The position numbers and the translations under genes were made by a program. The notes below the pieces were generated by a model that saw only the letters and a list, made by a program, of their open reading frames with translations, searched no databases and had not been told where the DNA came from. DNA of 64,000 nucleotides from JAHFUS01 sp035689115 (GTDB lineage: Bacteria > Actinomycetota > Acidimicrobiia > Acidimicrobiales > GCA-2861595). The DNA is taken from assembly GCA_035689115.1 (NCBI GenBank), contig DASSMA010000043.1, positions 1 through 64,000 on the forward strand. Direction: 5' to 3'. This document shows, piece by piece, positions 6,234 to 14,917 of this stretch. Positions within the stretch are counted from its first letter, which is position 1; every line of letters begins with the position of its first letter.

Positions 6234-9233
6234 TTGGTGGCCCGCACGGAGACCGCCGACCGCACCGTGGCGTCGGTGTGCCCGTACTGCGCGGTGGGGT
6301 GCGGCCAACTCGTGTACGTCAAGGACGAGGAGGTCGTGCAGGTCGAGGGCGACCCGGCCAGCCCGGTGTCGCGCGGCCGGCTGTGCCCCAAGGGGTCGGC
6401 CACCAAGCAGCTCGTCACCGGCGACGCCCGCGAATACCGCGTCAAGTACCGCCGCCCGGGCGGCGCCGACTGGGAGGAGCTGCCCCTCGACCGGGCCATG
6501 GACATGATCGCCGACCGTGTCATCGCCACCCGGGCGGCGACGTGGGACGACCGGAACCGGCGCACGCTGGGCTTCGCCAGCCTCGGAGGAGCGACCCTCG
6601 ACAACGAGGAGAACTACCTCATGAAGAAGCTCTACACCGCGCTCGGGGCGGTGCAGATCGAGAACCAGGCTCGGATATGACACTCCTCCACCGTCCCCGG
6701 TCTGGGGACGTCGTTCGGCCGAGGAGGCGCCACCGGCTTCCAGCAGGACCTGGCCAACGCCGACTGCATCCTGATCATGGGCTCGAACATGGCCGAGTGC
6801 CACCCGGTGGGATTCCAGTGGGTGATGGAGGCCAAGGCCAAGGGCGCTCGCGTCATCCACGTCGACCCCCGCTTCACCCGCACCTCGGCCCTGGCCGACA
6901 CGTTCGTCCCCATCCGGGCCGGCAGCGACATCGCCTTCCTGGGGGCGGTCGTCAACCACATCCTCTCCACCGGGCGTGAGTTCCGGGAGTACGTGGCGGC
7001 CTACACCAACGCCGCCACCATCGTCGACGAGGGGTTCCGCGACACCGAGGACCTCGACGGCCTCTTCTCCGGCTGGGACCCGGAGAAGCACGCCTACGAC
7101 CCGGCCTCCTGGCAGTACGAGGGGATGCCGGCGGCGCCGTCGGCCGGGCACCGGGAGACCACGCCCAAGGGCGAGGCCCACGGCTACGGCGCCCGCCTCC
7201 GGTCGGGCGACCCGCCGGCCACCGACCCCGCCCTGGAGCACCCCCGCTGCGTGTTCCAGATCCTGAAGCGCCACTTCGCGCGCTACACGCCCGAGGTGGT
7301 CGAGCAGGTGTGCGGCGTCCCGGCCGAGCGGTTCCTGGAGGTGGCCGAGGCCCTGTGCGACAACTCGGGGCGGGCGCGCACCACCGCCATCTGCTACGCC
7401 GTGGGCTGGACCCAGCACAGCGTGGGCGTGCAGTACATCCGCACCGCCGCCATCATCCAGCTGCTGCTGGGGAACATCGGCCGGCCGGGCGGCGGGATCA
7501 TGGCCCTCCGGGGCCACGCCAGCATCCAGGGCTCCACCGACATCCCGACGCTCTACAACATCCTGCCCGGCTACCTGCCGATGCCCCACGCCGAGCGGCA
7601 CCCCACGCTGGCCGCCTACATCGACACCAACACCGCGCCGGCGGGGTTCTGGGGCCACGCCGGCGCCTACACGGTGAGCCTGCTGAAGGCCTTCTTCGGC
7701 GAGAACGCACAGCCGGACAATGACTTCTGCTACGACCACCTGCCGTTCATCACCGGCGACCACTCCACCTACCGAACCATCCTCGACATGGCCGACGGGA
7801 AGGTGCAGGGCTTCTTCGTGGTGGGCGAGAACCCGGCGGTGGGGTCGGCCAACGGGCGGCTGCACCGGCTGGCCATGGCGAAGCTCGACTGGCTGGTGGT
7901 CCGCGACCTGGTCGAGGTGGAGACGGCGACGTTCTGGAAGGACGGCCCGGAGGTGGCGAGCGGCGAACTGCGCACCGAGGACGTCGGCACCGAGGTGTTC
8001 TTCCTGCCGGCCGCCGCCCACACCGAGAAGGACGGCACCTTCACCAACACCCAGCGCATGCTCCAGTGGCACCACAAGGCGGTGGAGCCCCAGGGCGACT
8101 GCCGCTCGGAGCTGTCGTTCTACTGGCACCTGGGCCGCATCATCCGGGAGAAGCTGGCCGCCTCCACCGAGGCGCGGGACCGGCCGGTGCTCGACCTGGC
8201 GTGGGACTACCCGGTGAGCGGTCCGCAGGCCGAGCCGTCGGCCGAGCACGTGCTGCGGGAGATCAACGGCCTCGACGCCGAGGGCCGCACCGTGTCGGGC
8301 TACACCGAGCTGCGCGACGACGGCACCACGGCGTGCGGCTGCTGGATCTACAGCGGCTGCTACGCCGGCGAGGTGAACCAGGCGGCCCGCCGCCGGCCGG
8401 GCTGGGAGCAGAGCTGGGTGGCCCCCGAGTGGGGCTGGGCGTGGCCGGCCAACCGCCGCATCCTCTACAACCGGGCGTCGGCCGACCCCGAGGGCCGGCC
8501 ATGGTCCGAGCGCAAGGCCTACGTGTGGTGGGACGGCGAGCGGTGGACGGGCCACGACGTGCCCGACTTCGTGGTGGACAAGGCGCCCGGCTACGTGCCG
8601 GCCGAGGGGGCGGCGGCCGAGGCCGCCCACCGGGGCGACGAGCCGTTCGTCATGCAGACCGACGGGCGGGGGTGGCTCTACGCGCCCACCGGCCTGCTCG
8701 ACGGCCCGCTCCCCGCCCACTACGAGCCCGACGAGTCGCCGTTCGACAACCCGCTCTACGGCCAGGAGTCCAACCCCGCCCGCCAGTACCACCGCCACCG
8801 CCTCAATCCCCGCAACCGCAAGGGCGCCGAGTTCCCCTACGTGATGACCACCTACCGGCTCACCGAGCAGCACACGGCCGGGGGGATGAGCCGCTTCCTC
8901 CCCCACCTGGCCGAGTTGCAGCCGGCCATGTTCTGCGAGGTGAGCCCGGCGCTGGCCGCCGAGCGCGGGCTGGAGAACGGCGGGTGGGCCACCATCCGCA
9001 CCACCCGCGCCACCATCGAGGCGCGGGTACTGGTCACCGACCGGGTGCCGCCGGTGGTCGTGCAGGGCCGGACGCTCCACCAGGTCGGGCTGCCGTGGCA
9101 CTGGGGCTGGAAGGGCCTCTCCACCGGGGACGCCGCCAACGACCTGTTCGGCCTGGCCCTCGACCCCAACGTCCACATCCAGGAGGTCAAGGCCGCCACG
9201 TGCGACATCCGGCCGGGAAGGCGAATCCGGTGA
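6234..9233 (+). CDS. fdhA: formate dehydrogenase alpha subunit, selenocysteine-containing
   Basis: Molybdopterin bis-MGD oxidoreductase of the FdnG/FDH-O type, about 999 residues from TTG 6234. The N-terminal [4Fe-4S] cysteines are in VCPYCAVGCGQ and RLCPKGSA. The TGA at 6678-6680 falls exactly where the family has selenocysteine (IENQARI-U-HSSTVPGLGTSFGRGG); the same frame runs on without break to 9233, and a SECIS hairpin follows at once. The rest shows the usual MGD domains and C-terminal DPNVHIQE. Start uncertain: family-like N-terminal sequence (IASWPVLRQLRGDDRL) is encoded in frame upstream from about 6147, but no ATG/GTG/TTG precedes it; the ATGs at 6115 and 6124 are in another frame. 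First gene of fdhA-fdhB-nrfD. Oxidises formate to CO2. Confidence 0.92.
6683..6726 (+). promoter_or_regulatory. bacterial SECIS element for the fdhA selenocysteine codon
   Basis: Eleven bases after the TGA (6678-6680), CGTCCCC (6692-6698) pairs with GGGGACG (6704-6710), a perfect 7-bp stem capped by the loop GGTCT. The E. coli fdhF and fdnG SECIS hairpins, which bind SelB, also present a GGUCU apical loop at about this distance. A lower stem CTCCTC (6683-6688) with GAGGAG (6721-6726) extends it. It lies within the coding sequence, as bacterial SECIS elements do. Confidence 0.9.
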
Positions 9234-9991
9234 CCCGCATGGGTTTCTTCACCGACACCAGCGTGTGCATCGGGTGCAAGGCGTGCGAGGTCGCGTGCAA
9301 GGAGTGGAACGGCGTCCCCAGCGACGGCCTCGACTTCCTCGGGTCGTCCTACGACAACACCGGTGCGCTGGGTGCCAGCACCTGGCGCCACGTGGCCTTC
9401 GTCGAGCAGCAGGTGGACACGGGCGTGCGCTGGCTCATGTCGTCGGACGTGTGCAAGCACTGCACCCACGCCGCCTGCCTCGACGTGTGCCCCACCGGGG
9501 CGCTGTTCCGCACCGAGTTCGAGACGGTGGTCGTGCAGTCCGACGTGTGCAACGGCTGCGGCTACTGCGTGCCCGCCTGCCCCTTCGGCGTCATCGACCG
9601 GCGGGAGGACGACGGCCGGGTGTGGAAGTGCACCCTCTGCTACGACCGGCTCAAGTCGGACCTCACGCCGGCCTGCGCCAAGGCGTGCCCCACCGAGTCG
9701 ATCCAATTCGGACCGGTCGACGAGCTGGGGGAGCGGGCTGCCCGGCGGCTCGGCACGCTGGCCTCGGCCGGTGTCCCCGGCGCCCGTCTCTACGGCGCCG
9801 ACGAGGGCGACGGCGTGGGCGGCACCGGCGCCTTCTTCCTGCTGCTCGACCAGCCCGAGGTCTACGGCCTCCCCCCCGACCCGGTGGTCACAACCCGCGA
9901 CCTCCCGGCCATGTGGCGCACGGCCGCCGCCGCCGCCGTCACCCTGGCCGGCGTGGTGGTCGCCGCCGTCTTCGGGGGCCGGCGCCGGTGA
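9230..9991 (+). CDS. fdhB: formate dehydrogenase iron-sulfur (beta) subunit
   Basis: 253 residues from GTG 9230, whose GTGA overlaps the fdhA stop; an ATG at 9239 is also possible. Four [4Fe-4S] cluster motifs are visible: CIGCKACEVACKEWN, CKHCTHAACLDVCPTGA, CNGCGYCVPACPFG, and CTLCYDRLKSDLTPACAKACP. It passes electrons from the alpha subunit to the membrane subunit. A C-terminal hydrophobic helix (MWRTAAAAAVTLAGVVVAAVFG) ending in GGRRR anchors it in the membrane, as in FdnH. It overlaps nrfD by GTGA, so the three subunits are translationally coupled. Confidence 0.93.
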   Translation: MTRMGFFTDTSVCIGCKACEVACKEWNGVPSDGLDFLGSSYDNTGALGASTWRHVAFVEQQVDTGVRWLMSSDVCKHCTHAACLDVCPTGALFRTEFETVVVQSDVCNGCGYCVPACPFGVIDRREDDGRVWKCTLCYDRLKSDLTPACAKACPTESIQFGPVDELGERAARRLGTLASAGVPGARLYGADEGDGVGGTGAFFLLLDQPEVYGLPPDPVVTTRDLPAMWRTAAAAAVTLAGVVVAAVFGGRRR

Positions 9992-10863
9992 CGGACTCGT
10001 ACTACGGGCGGCCCGTGCTCAAGGCGCCGGTGTGGGAGTGGTACATCCCCGCCTACTTCTTCTGCGGCGGGACGGCCGGCGCCTCGGCCACCCTGGCCCT
10101 CGCCGCCCGCCGGGCCGGCAACCGGCCGCTGGCCCGGTCGGCCACGCTGGCGGCGGCGGCCGGCGTGACCGCCAGCTTCCCGCTGCTGGTGGCCGACCTC
10201 GGCCGGCCCGGGCGGTTCCTCAACATGCTGCGGGTGTTCAAGCCGACGTCGCCGATGAGCGTGGGAACGTGGCTGCTGGCCGAGTTCGGGCCGGCGGCGG
10301 GCATCGCCGCGGCCAGCGAGGTCACCGGGCTGCTCCCCCGCCTCGGCCGCTGGAGCGGGACGGCCGCCGGCCTCCTGGGTCCGGCGGTGTCGACCTACAC
10401 GGCAGTGCTGGTGGCCGACACGGCCGTGCCCGCCTGGCACGACGCCCGCCACCACCTCCCGTTCGTGTTCGCCGGGAGCTCGGCCGCCGCCGGCGGCGGC
10501 CTGGCCCTGGCCGCCACGCCGGCCGCCCACGCCGGCCCCGCCCGCCGGCTGGCGGTGGCCGGGGCGGCCCTGGAGCTGGCCGCCACCGCCGCCATGGAGC
10601 ACGGCCTGGGCGACGAGACGGGCGCCCCCTACCGCACCGGCCGGGCCGCCGGCCTGGCCAGGGCCGCCCGCGCCGCCACGGTCGCCGGCGCCGCCCTCGC
10701 CCTGGCCGGGCGCCGGCGCCGGGCGCCGGCCGTGGCCGCCGGCGCCCTGCTGGCCGCCGGCAGCCTGCTCACCCGCTTCGCCGTGGCCGCCGCCGGCCAC
10801 CAGTCGGCCCTCGACCCGGCCGCCACCGTCGGACCGCAGCGAGCCCGACTCCCGAGTACATAG
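9988..10863 (+). CDS. nrfD: NrfD/PsrC-family membrane subunit of formate dehydrogenase
   Basis: 291 residues with about eight to ten hydrophobic helices. It begins VTDSYYGRPVLKAPVWEWYIPAYFFCGG, typical of NrfD-type quinone-interacting subunits. It replaces the cytochrome b subunit FdnI of enterobacteria and should deliver formate electrons to the quinone pool. GTG 9988 overlaps the fdhB stop. The final residues LPST and the TAG stop lie inside the repeated palindrome at 10849-10890; the family does not need them, so the palindrome seems to have landed on the gene end. Confidence 0.9.
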   Translation: MTDSYYGRPVLKAPVWEWYIPAYFFCGGTAGASATLALAARRAGNRPLARSATLAAAAGVTASFPLLVADLGRPGRFLNMLRVFKPTSPMSVGTWLLAEFGPAAGIAAASEVTGLLPRLGRWSGTAAGLLGPAVSTYTAVLVADTAVPAWHDARHHLPFVFAGSSAAAGGGLALAATPAAHAGPARRLAVAGAALELAATAAMEHGLGDETGAPYRTGRAAGLARAARAATVAGAALALAGRRRRAPAVAAGALLAAGSLLTRFAVAAAGHQSALDPAATVGPQRARLPST

Positions 10864-10890
10864 GGTGCGGATTCCGCACCCTATGTACTC
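10849..10890. repeat. dispersed palindromic repeat, copy 1
   Basis: The 42 bases are identical to 41642-41683. The core is an 18-base inverted repeat around one central T, with arms starting GAGTACATAGGGTGCGGA. It sits between two convergent genes (nrfD on plus, hypothetical on minus) and contains the TAG stop of nrfD. It could be a two-way terminator or a REP-like element; there is no U-tract. Confidence 0.85.
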
Positions 10891-10902
10891 CAGACGGGGG
10901 CG

Positions 10903-11217
10903 TCAGCGGCGGTCGCGGCGGAGGGCGGCCCGCCAGCCGGCGTCCTGGCGGAAGGCGGCCCGCCGGTAGCCGTCGCGCTCCTTCAGGAAGACGAGGTCGG
11001 GGTCGGCGTGGACGGCGGCGGTGACCGCCTCCATCTCGCCGGCCAGGTAGCCCCGCTCGCGCCGCAGCGACCGCAGCACACGGGTGGGGTGCAGGCCGAT
11101 CCCGGCGGCCAGGTTCCAGGCGATCACCGTCTCGGGCGAGTCGGGCCGGCCCACCGACGGCGACCGGAGCCACTCGAGGTACCGCTCCCGCTCGCCGGCC
11201 GGGACCTCGCGCTGCAC
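10903..11217 (-). CDS. small hypothetical protein next to rhodanese
   Basis: 104 residues, soluble, rich in Arg and Glu, with no motif I recognise. The sequence reads as a mainly helical domain (ERERYLEWLRSPSVG, then HPTRVLRSLRRERGYLAGEMEAV). It starts with GTG four bases after the stop of the rhodanese gene, so the two are in one operon. Function unknown. Confidence 0.6.
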   Translation of the reverse strand: MQREVPAGERERYLEWLRSPSVGRPDSPETVIAWNLAAGIGLHPTRVLRSLRRERGYLAGEMEAVTAAVHADPDLVFLKERDGYRRAAFRQDAGWRAALRRDRR

Positions 11218-11220
11218 GGG

Positions 11221-11595
11221 TCAGCCGGCGTCCGGCCGGCGCATCCAGGCCTGGTAGCCGCCGGCCAGGTCGGTGGCCCGCGTCAGGCCGAGGTCCCGCA
11301 GGGTGGCGGCCGCCAGGCTGGAGGCGTAGCCCTCGTCGCACACCACCACCACCTGGCGGTGGGGATCGCCGGCCTCGGGCAGGCGGTGGGGGCTGGTGGG
11401 GTCGAGGCGCCACTCGAGGACGTTGCGCTCCACCACCAGCGCCCCCGGCAGCTCGCCGTCCCGGGCCCGCTGGGCGGCCGAGCGGGTGTCGACCACCAGG
11501 GCGCCGGCCGCCTGGACCGACGCCAGCTCCACCGGCTCGACCCGGGGGGCGATACGGAGGCGGGCCTGGTCCAGCAGGCGGTCGATGGCAGCCAC
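11221..11595 (-). CDS. rhodanese-like domain protein
   Basis: 124 residues from GTG 11595. Single rhodanese domain: AGALVVDTRSAAQRARDGEL, then the active-site loop VVVVCDEGYASSLAAATL with the catalytic Cys, and the C-terminal DLAGGYQAWMRRP. It likely carries persulfide sulfur. It is divergent from the DUF4395 gene 55 bases away, a family often found beside rhodaneses and thioredoxins, which suggests a shared sulfur role. Confidence 0.88.
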   Translation of the reverse strand: MAAIDRLLDQARLRIAPRVEPVELASVQAAGALVVDTRSAAQRARDGELPGALVVERNVLEWRLDPTSPHRLPEAGDPHRQVVVVCDEGYASSLAAATLRDLGLTRATDLAGGYQAWMRRPDAG

Positions 11596-11650
11596 ACCGG
11601 CAGCGTACAGCCCGATTGTTGACTGACCGAGTCGGGAATAGACTGGAGCC

Positions 11651-12163
11651 ATGGCACGACCTGCGGCGACGCTGTTCTCCTTCCCCGACCCGGTCAACGA
11701 GGTGTCGGCCCGCCTGGTGGCGGCCGGCGTGGTCACCATGGCGATCACCGCCATCGCCCTCGACCAGCCCTGGCTCACCGCCGTCATCGCCTACGGGTTC
11801 GTGGCGAGGGTCCTCACCGGGCCCACCCTGAGCCCGCTGGGCCAGCTGGTCACGCGGGTGGTCACGCCCCGCCTCCAGGCCGCCGGCGTCGCCCCCCGCC
11901 CGGTGCCGGGGCCGCCCAAGCGCTTCGCCCAGGGCATCGGCGCGGTGTTCTCGGTCACCGCCGCCGTGCTGGCCCTCGGGCTCGGCGACTGGGCCGTCGC
12001 CCGCCTGCTGCTCGGCGCCCTCGTGGTGGCCGCCTCCCTGGAGGCGTTCCTCGGGCTGTGCCTGGGCTGCAAGGTGTTCGCCCTGCTCATGCGGGCGGGC
12101 GTCATCCCCGCCAGCGCCTGCGAGCGCTGCGACGACCTGTGGGGCACCGCCGGAGCTCGGTAA
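11651..12163 (+). CDS. DUF4395 family membrane protein
   Basis: 170 residues with about four membrane helices. The family signature is present: FPDPVNEVSARLVAAGVV at the N-terminus and LGLCLGCKVFALLMRAGVIP followed by CERC at the C-terminus. The paired cysteines on the last loop suggest sulfur or redox chemistry at the membrane, which fits the divergent rhodanese gene. Starts ATG 11651. The exact function is not established. Confidence 0.8.
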   Translation: MARPAATLFSFPDPVNEVSARLVAAGVVTMAITAIALDQPWLTAVIAYGFVARVLTGPTLSPLGQLVTRVVTPRLQAAGVAPRPVPGPPKRFAQGIGAVFSVTAAVLALGLGDWAVARLLLGALVVAASLEAFLGLCLGCKVFALLMRAGVIPASACERCDDLWGTAGAR

Positions 12164-12172
12164 ACCCCCCGT

Positions 12173-12190
12173 TCGGGACGCCTGTCCCGA
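12173..12190 (+). terminator. hairpin after the DUF4395 gene
   Basis: TCGGGAC and GTCCCGA form a 7-bp stem with loop GCCT, ten bases after the DUF4395 stop. There is no U-run, as is common in high-GC genomes. Confidence 0.4.
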
Positions 12191-12380
12191 TTCGCGCGGG
12201 ATTTGCAACAATTCCCCTAGAAACCAAAGTTCGCCCCTGTACACTGCGACGAAGGGGGGTCCTTGCAGTCAAGGGTTCGGGGACACGTTGCACCTCGGTC
12301 GCAGCACGTCGCAGGCGTTCCGTTCTCCCCACCCCAAATGGAGAGACGGCTCCGGGCGCCGGCGCCGGGGAGGACAATTG

Positions 12381-12599
12381 ATGGCGATGGCGGACGCTGA
12401 GGAAAGGGACACGGCAGGGGGGAAGCGCGAGTACCTCCGTGTCGCAGAGGTGGCGGAGATGTTCCACGTCTCCACCAAGACGGTGGTTCGGTGGGCCACG
12501 GAGGGGAAGCTGCCCCACGTGCTCACCCTGGGGGGCCACCGCCGATTCCCTCGGAGCGAGATCGAGAAGGTGGTGGAAACGCTCCAGCGCGGCGGCTGA
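12381..12599 (+). CDS. BldC-like small MerR-type DNA-binding protein
   Basis: 72 residues. Helix-turn-helix YLRVAEVAEMFHVSTKTVVRW followed by the wing region EGKLPHVLTLGGHRRFPRSEI matches BldC of Streptomyces closely in length and in the TLGGHRR signature. BldC proteins lack the MerR effector domain and bind direct repeats to time development. ATG 12381 follows GGGGAGG at 12367-12373. The 217-base leader has a TACACT (12240-12245) that could be a -10 but no good -35 at 17 bases, so I do not call a promoter. Confidence 0.85.
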   Translation: MAMADAEERDTAGGKREYLRVAEVAEMFHVSTKTVVRWATEGKLPHVLTLGGHRRFPRSEIEKVVETLQRGG

Positions 12600-12612
12600 C
12601 GCCGCGCACCGG

Positions 12613-12816
12613 CTAACTCACGAGCGACGCCAGGGCCCACACGGCCGCCACCAGCCCGATGCCGATCATCACCAGGCTGCGGGTCGGGGGGGCCTTGGCC
12701 AGCTCGCCCTTCTTGGGGGTCTCCGGGGGGCGCACCAGCGCCAACCCGTTGCCCACCACCATCGCCGCGCCCAGAGCCAGGACGAGGAAGGGCAGGAGGT
12801 CGTCGCCGAGGAGCAC
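12613..12816 (-). CDS. small two-helix membrane protein
   Basis: 67 residues from GTG. One hydrophobic helix at the N-terminus (LPFLVLALGAAMVVGNGLALV), a polar loop with PPETPKKGELAKAPPTRS, and a second helix (LVMIGIGLVAAVWALASLV). Convergent with the BldC-like gene, 13 bases apart. No family recognised. About 230 bases upstream hold GC-rich sequence with short repeats of TTCGGCAA and no gene I can support. Confidence 0.5.
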   Translation of the reverse strand: MLLGDDLLPFLVLALGAAMVVGNGLALVRPPETPKKGELAKAPPTRSLVMIGIGLVAAVWALASLVS

Positions 12817-13045
12817 CGGCAGCCAGGGTATCGCCGGTTCGCGGCCCGACCCCGGGAGCCGGCCGGGAAATCGATCTCAAGGAAATGGCCACCGGCGACG
12901 AAGTTGATGGTGCGCCCCTCCAGACGGCGCTTCGGCAAGGGCGGAGCCGGGGACCCTCCCCGGCGGCGGTTCGGCAAAGCGTCGGGCTTGCCCGCACCCC
13001 GGCTTCGCCCCTGCCACTCGACGCCCGCGGATAACTCCGCCACCC

Positions 13046-14086
13046 ATGGGGGAAGGAATGGTTCCCATGGGTCCACTCCCGCTCGCGTCCGCGCCCGTGG
13101 CCACGTCGGCGGTGTGCGGGTCGGGCTCCGACGCCGTGTGTGCCGCCGTCTACCGGCTGACCGGCAGCGAGGTCCTGGCCCGCAGCAGCGAGTCGCTCGT
13201 CGCCAAGCCGGCCAAGATCGTCCTGATCCTGGTCCTGGCCCTGCTGACGGTCCGGCTGGTGCGCCGGATGATCCGGCGGTTCACGAGGAGCGTCGGCACC
13301 ACGGCGGCCGGCGCCGCCGGCACCCTCCTGCACACCACGGCGGTCCGCACGCCGCGCGCCGCCCAGCGGGCGGAGACCATCGCCGCCCTCGGGTCCAGCG
13401 TGGTGACGGTCACCGTGTGGGCGGTGGCCGTCCTCATGGTGCTGGGCGAGCTGGGCCTCGAGCTCGGACCGCTGCTGGCCGGCGCCGGGATCGTGGGCGT
13501 GGCCGTCGGCTTCGGCGCCCAGAACCTCGTGCGCGACTTCCTCTCGGGCATCTTCATGCTGATCGAGGACCAGTACGGCGTGGGCGACGTGATCGACGCC
13601 GGCCCGGCCACCGGCACGGTGGAGGGCATCAGCCTGCGCACCACCCGGCTCCGCGACATCCACGGCAACGTGTGGCACATCCCGAACGGCGTGATCGAGC
13701 GGGTGTCGAACAAGTCCCAGGAGTGGTCCCGGGCCCTCCTCGACGTCCCCGTCGCCTACGACGCCGACACCGACCACGCCGCCGCCGTCATCAAGCGGGC
13801 GGCCGACGAGGCGTGGCACGACGAGGCGTGGACCGAGCAGATCCTGGCCGAGCCCGAGGTGTGGGGCGTCGAGGCTTTTGGCGACGACGCGGTGATGATC
13901 CGCCTGGTCGTGAAGACCAGGCCGAACGCCCAGTGGAAGGTGGCCCGCCACCTGCGCCGGCGCATCAAGCTGGCCTTCGACGGCGAGGGGATCGAGATCC
14001 CGTTCCCGCAGCGCACGGTGTGGCACAAGACGGCCGGTCCGGGCTCACAGGTCGACGAGCACGACGTGGTGGGGCAGGCCCACTGA
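13046..14086 (+). CDS. mscS: MscS-type mechanosensitive channel
   Basis: 346 residues. Three N-terminal membrane helices lead into the pore helix GPLLAGAGIVGVAVGFGAQNLVRDFLSGIF, the MscS TM3 signature of glycine and alanine ridges. Next come the beta domain (VGDVIDAGPATGTVEGISLRTTRLR, GNVWHIPNG) and the alpha/beta C-terminal domain. Opens on membrane tension to release solutes. Alternative ATGs at 13058 and 13067 would shorten the N-terminus slightly. Its last 42 bases overlap the end of the convergent GNAT gene. Confidence 0.93.
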   Translation: MGEGMVPMGPLPLASAPVATSAVCGSGSDAVCAAVYRLTGSEVLARSSESLVAKPAKIVLILVLALLTVRLVRRMIRRFTRSVGTTAAGAAGTLLHTTAVRTPRAAQRAETIAALGSSVVTVTVWAVAVLMVLGELGLELGPLLAGAGIVGVAVGFGAQNLVRDFLSGIFMLIEDQYGVGDVIDAGPATGTVEGISLRTTRLRDIHGNVWHIPNGVIERVSNKSQEWSRALLDVPVAYDADTDHAAAVIKRAADEAWHDEAWTEQILAEPEVWGVEAFGDDAVMIRLVVKTRPNAQWKVARHLRRRIKLAFDGEGIEIPFPQRTVWHKTAGPGSQVDEHDVVGQAH

Positions 14087-14479
14087 CTCGAAGCCGTCGC
14101 CCACGACCCGCCACCCGTGGCGCTCGTAGAAGCCCACGGCGTCGTCCCGGCCGTTGGCCCACAGGACGGCGTGGCCGTCGGCCGCCGCCCGGGCCACCAC
14201 GGCGGCGAGCAGCAGGGACCCGACGCCCCGGCCCTGCACGGCGGGGTCCACGGCCATGCCCCGGAGGCGGGCGGCACGGGCGCCGGGCCGGTGGGCGGTG
14301 GGTTCGGGGAACAGCGTCGCCACCGCCACCACGCGGTCCTCGTCGTCGACGACGCCGAGGTGCACCGTGCCGGGCTGCTGGTCCTCCGGGTAGGCGGCCG
14401 GGGCGTGCGGGCGGTGCCACCGCAGGACCCGCCGGCGGAGGTCCAGGGTGGCCACCGCTTCGAGCTCCACCACGCGCAC
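14045..14479 (-). CDS. GNAT family N-acetyltransferase
   Basis: 144 residues. Central acetyl-CoA binding motif RLRGMAVDPAVQGRGVGSLLLAAVV with the Q/RGxGxG/A loop, and a C-terminal GFYERHGWRVVGDGF. The substrate is unknown. The stop lies within the 3' end of mscS on the opposite strand (42-base overlap). Divergent from the RsbW-like gene at 14503. Confidence 0.85.
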   Translation of the reverse strand: MRVVELEAVATLDLRRRVLRWHRPHAPAAYPEDQQPGTVHLGVVDDEDRVVAVATLFPEPTAHRPGARAARLRGMAVDPAVQGRGVGSLLLAAVVARAAADGHAVLWANGRDDAVGFYERHGWRVVGDGFESVGLPHHVVLVDL

Positions 14480-14502
14480 CGGCCGACCGTAGCGGCATCG
14501 GG

Positions 14503-14895
14503 ATGAGGCGCCGTGGGAACAGACGATGCGTGATCGCCAGGACCAGGCTCCGTCGCGACGGCTCCAGCGCCGCAGCCGCCCGCCGCTTCGTCGCCGACGT
14601 CCTCATCAACCGCGGCTACCCCCACGCCTCGGTGGACCAAGCGGTACTCGCCACCAGCGAGGTCGTGACCGACGCCGTCGTGCACGGCGACAGCGACATC
14701 GACCTGTCGGTGGTCGCCGACGGCGGCATGGCCCGGGTGGAGATCCAGGACGGGCGCACGAGCATCGCCGGGGCGTGGGACGGCGAGCACCCCGAGCACC
14801 AGTGGCGCCGGCGCATCCTCGACACCTGCTCGCAGGGCTGGGGCGTCGAGACGCTGGACGCCGGCCTGCGCGTCTGGTTCGAGCTCCGCCCCTGA
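14503..14895 (+). CDS. RsbW-like histidine-kinase-type ATPase (anti-sigma factor family)
   Basis: 130 residues. The HATPase_c_2 fold of anti-sigma kinases: an N-terminal ARRFVADVLINRG helix, the N-box region VLATSEVVTDAVVHG, a DGRTSIAG segment and the C-terminal GWGVETLDAGLRVWFEL. The N-box has TDA where the family usually has TNA, so the Mg-binding Asn is replaced by Asp and activity may be altered. Start ATG 14503 or GTG 14530. No sigma factor or anti-anti-sigma lies adjacent. Confidence 0.78.
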   Translation: MRRRGNRRCVIARTRLRRDGSSAAAARRFVADVLINRGYPHASVDQAVLATSEVVTDAVVHGDSDIDLSVVADGGMARVEIQDGRTSIAGAWDGEHPEHQWRRRILDTCSQGWGVETLDAGLRVWFELRP

Positions 14896-14917
14896 CGGCG
14901 CCCTAAGGTCCGGGGCC

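Noticed and set aside
6678..6680. Premature stop making fdhA a pseudogene
   Set aside because: The TGA is at the known selenocysteine site, a SECIS hairpin follows, and the downstream frame is fully conserved.
5742..9176. Long minus-strand open frame antisense to formate dehydrogenase
   Set aside because: No recognisable protein; the plus strand encodes the real subunit and cluster-binding cysteines.
12817..13045. A small gene or RNA in the gap before mscS
   Set aside because: Only GC-rich sequence with short TTCGGCAA repeats; no ribosome site with a coherent frame.
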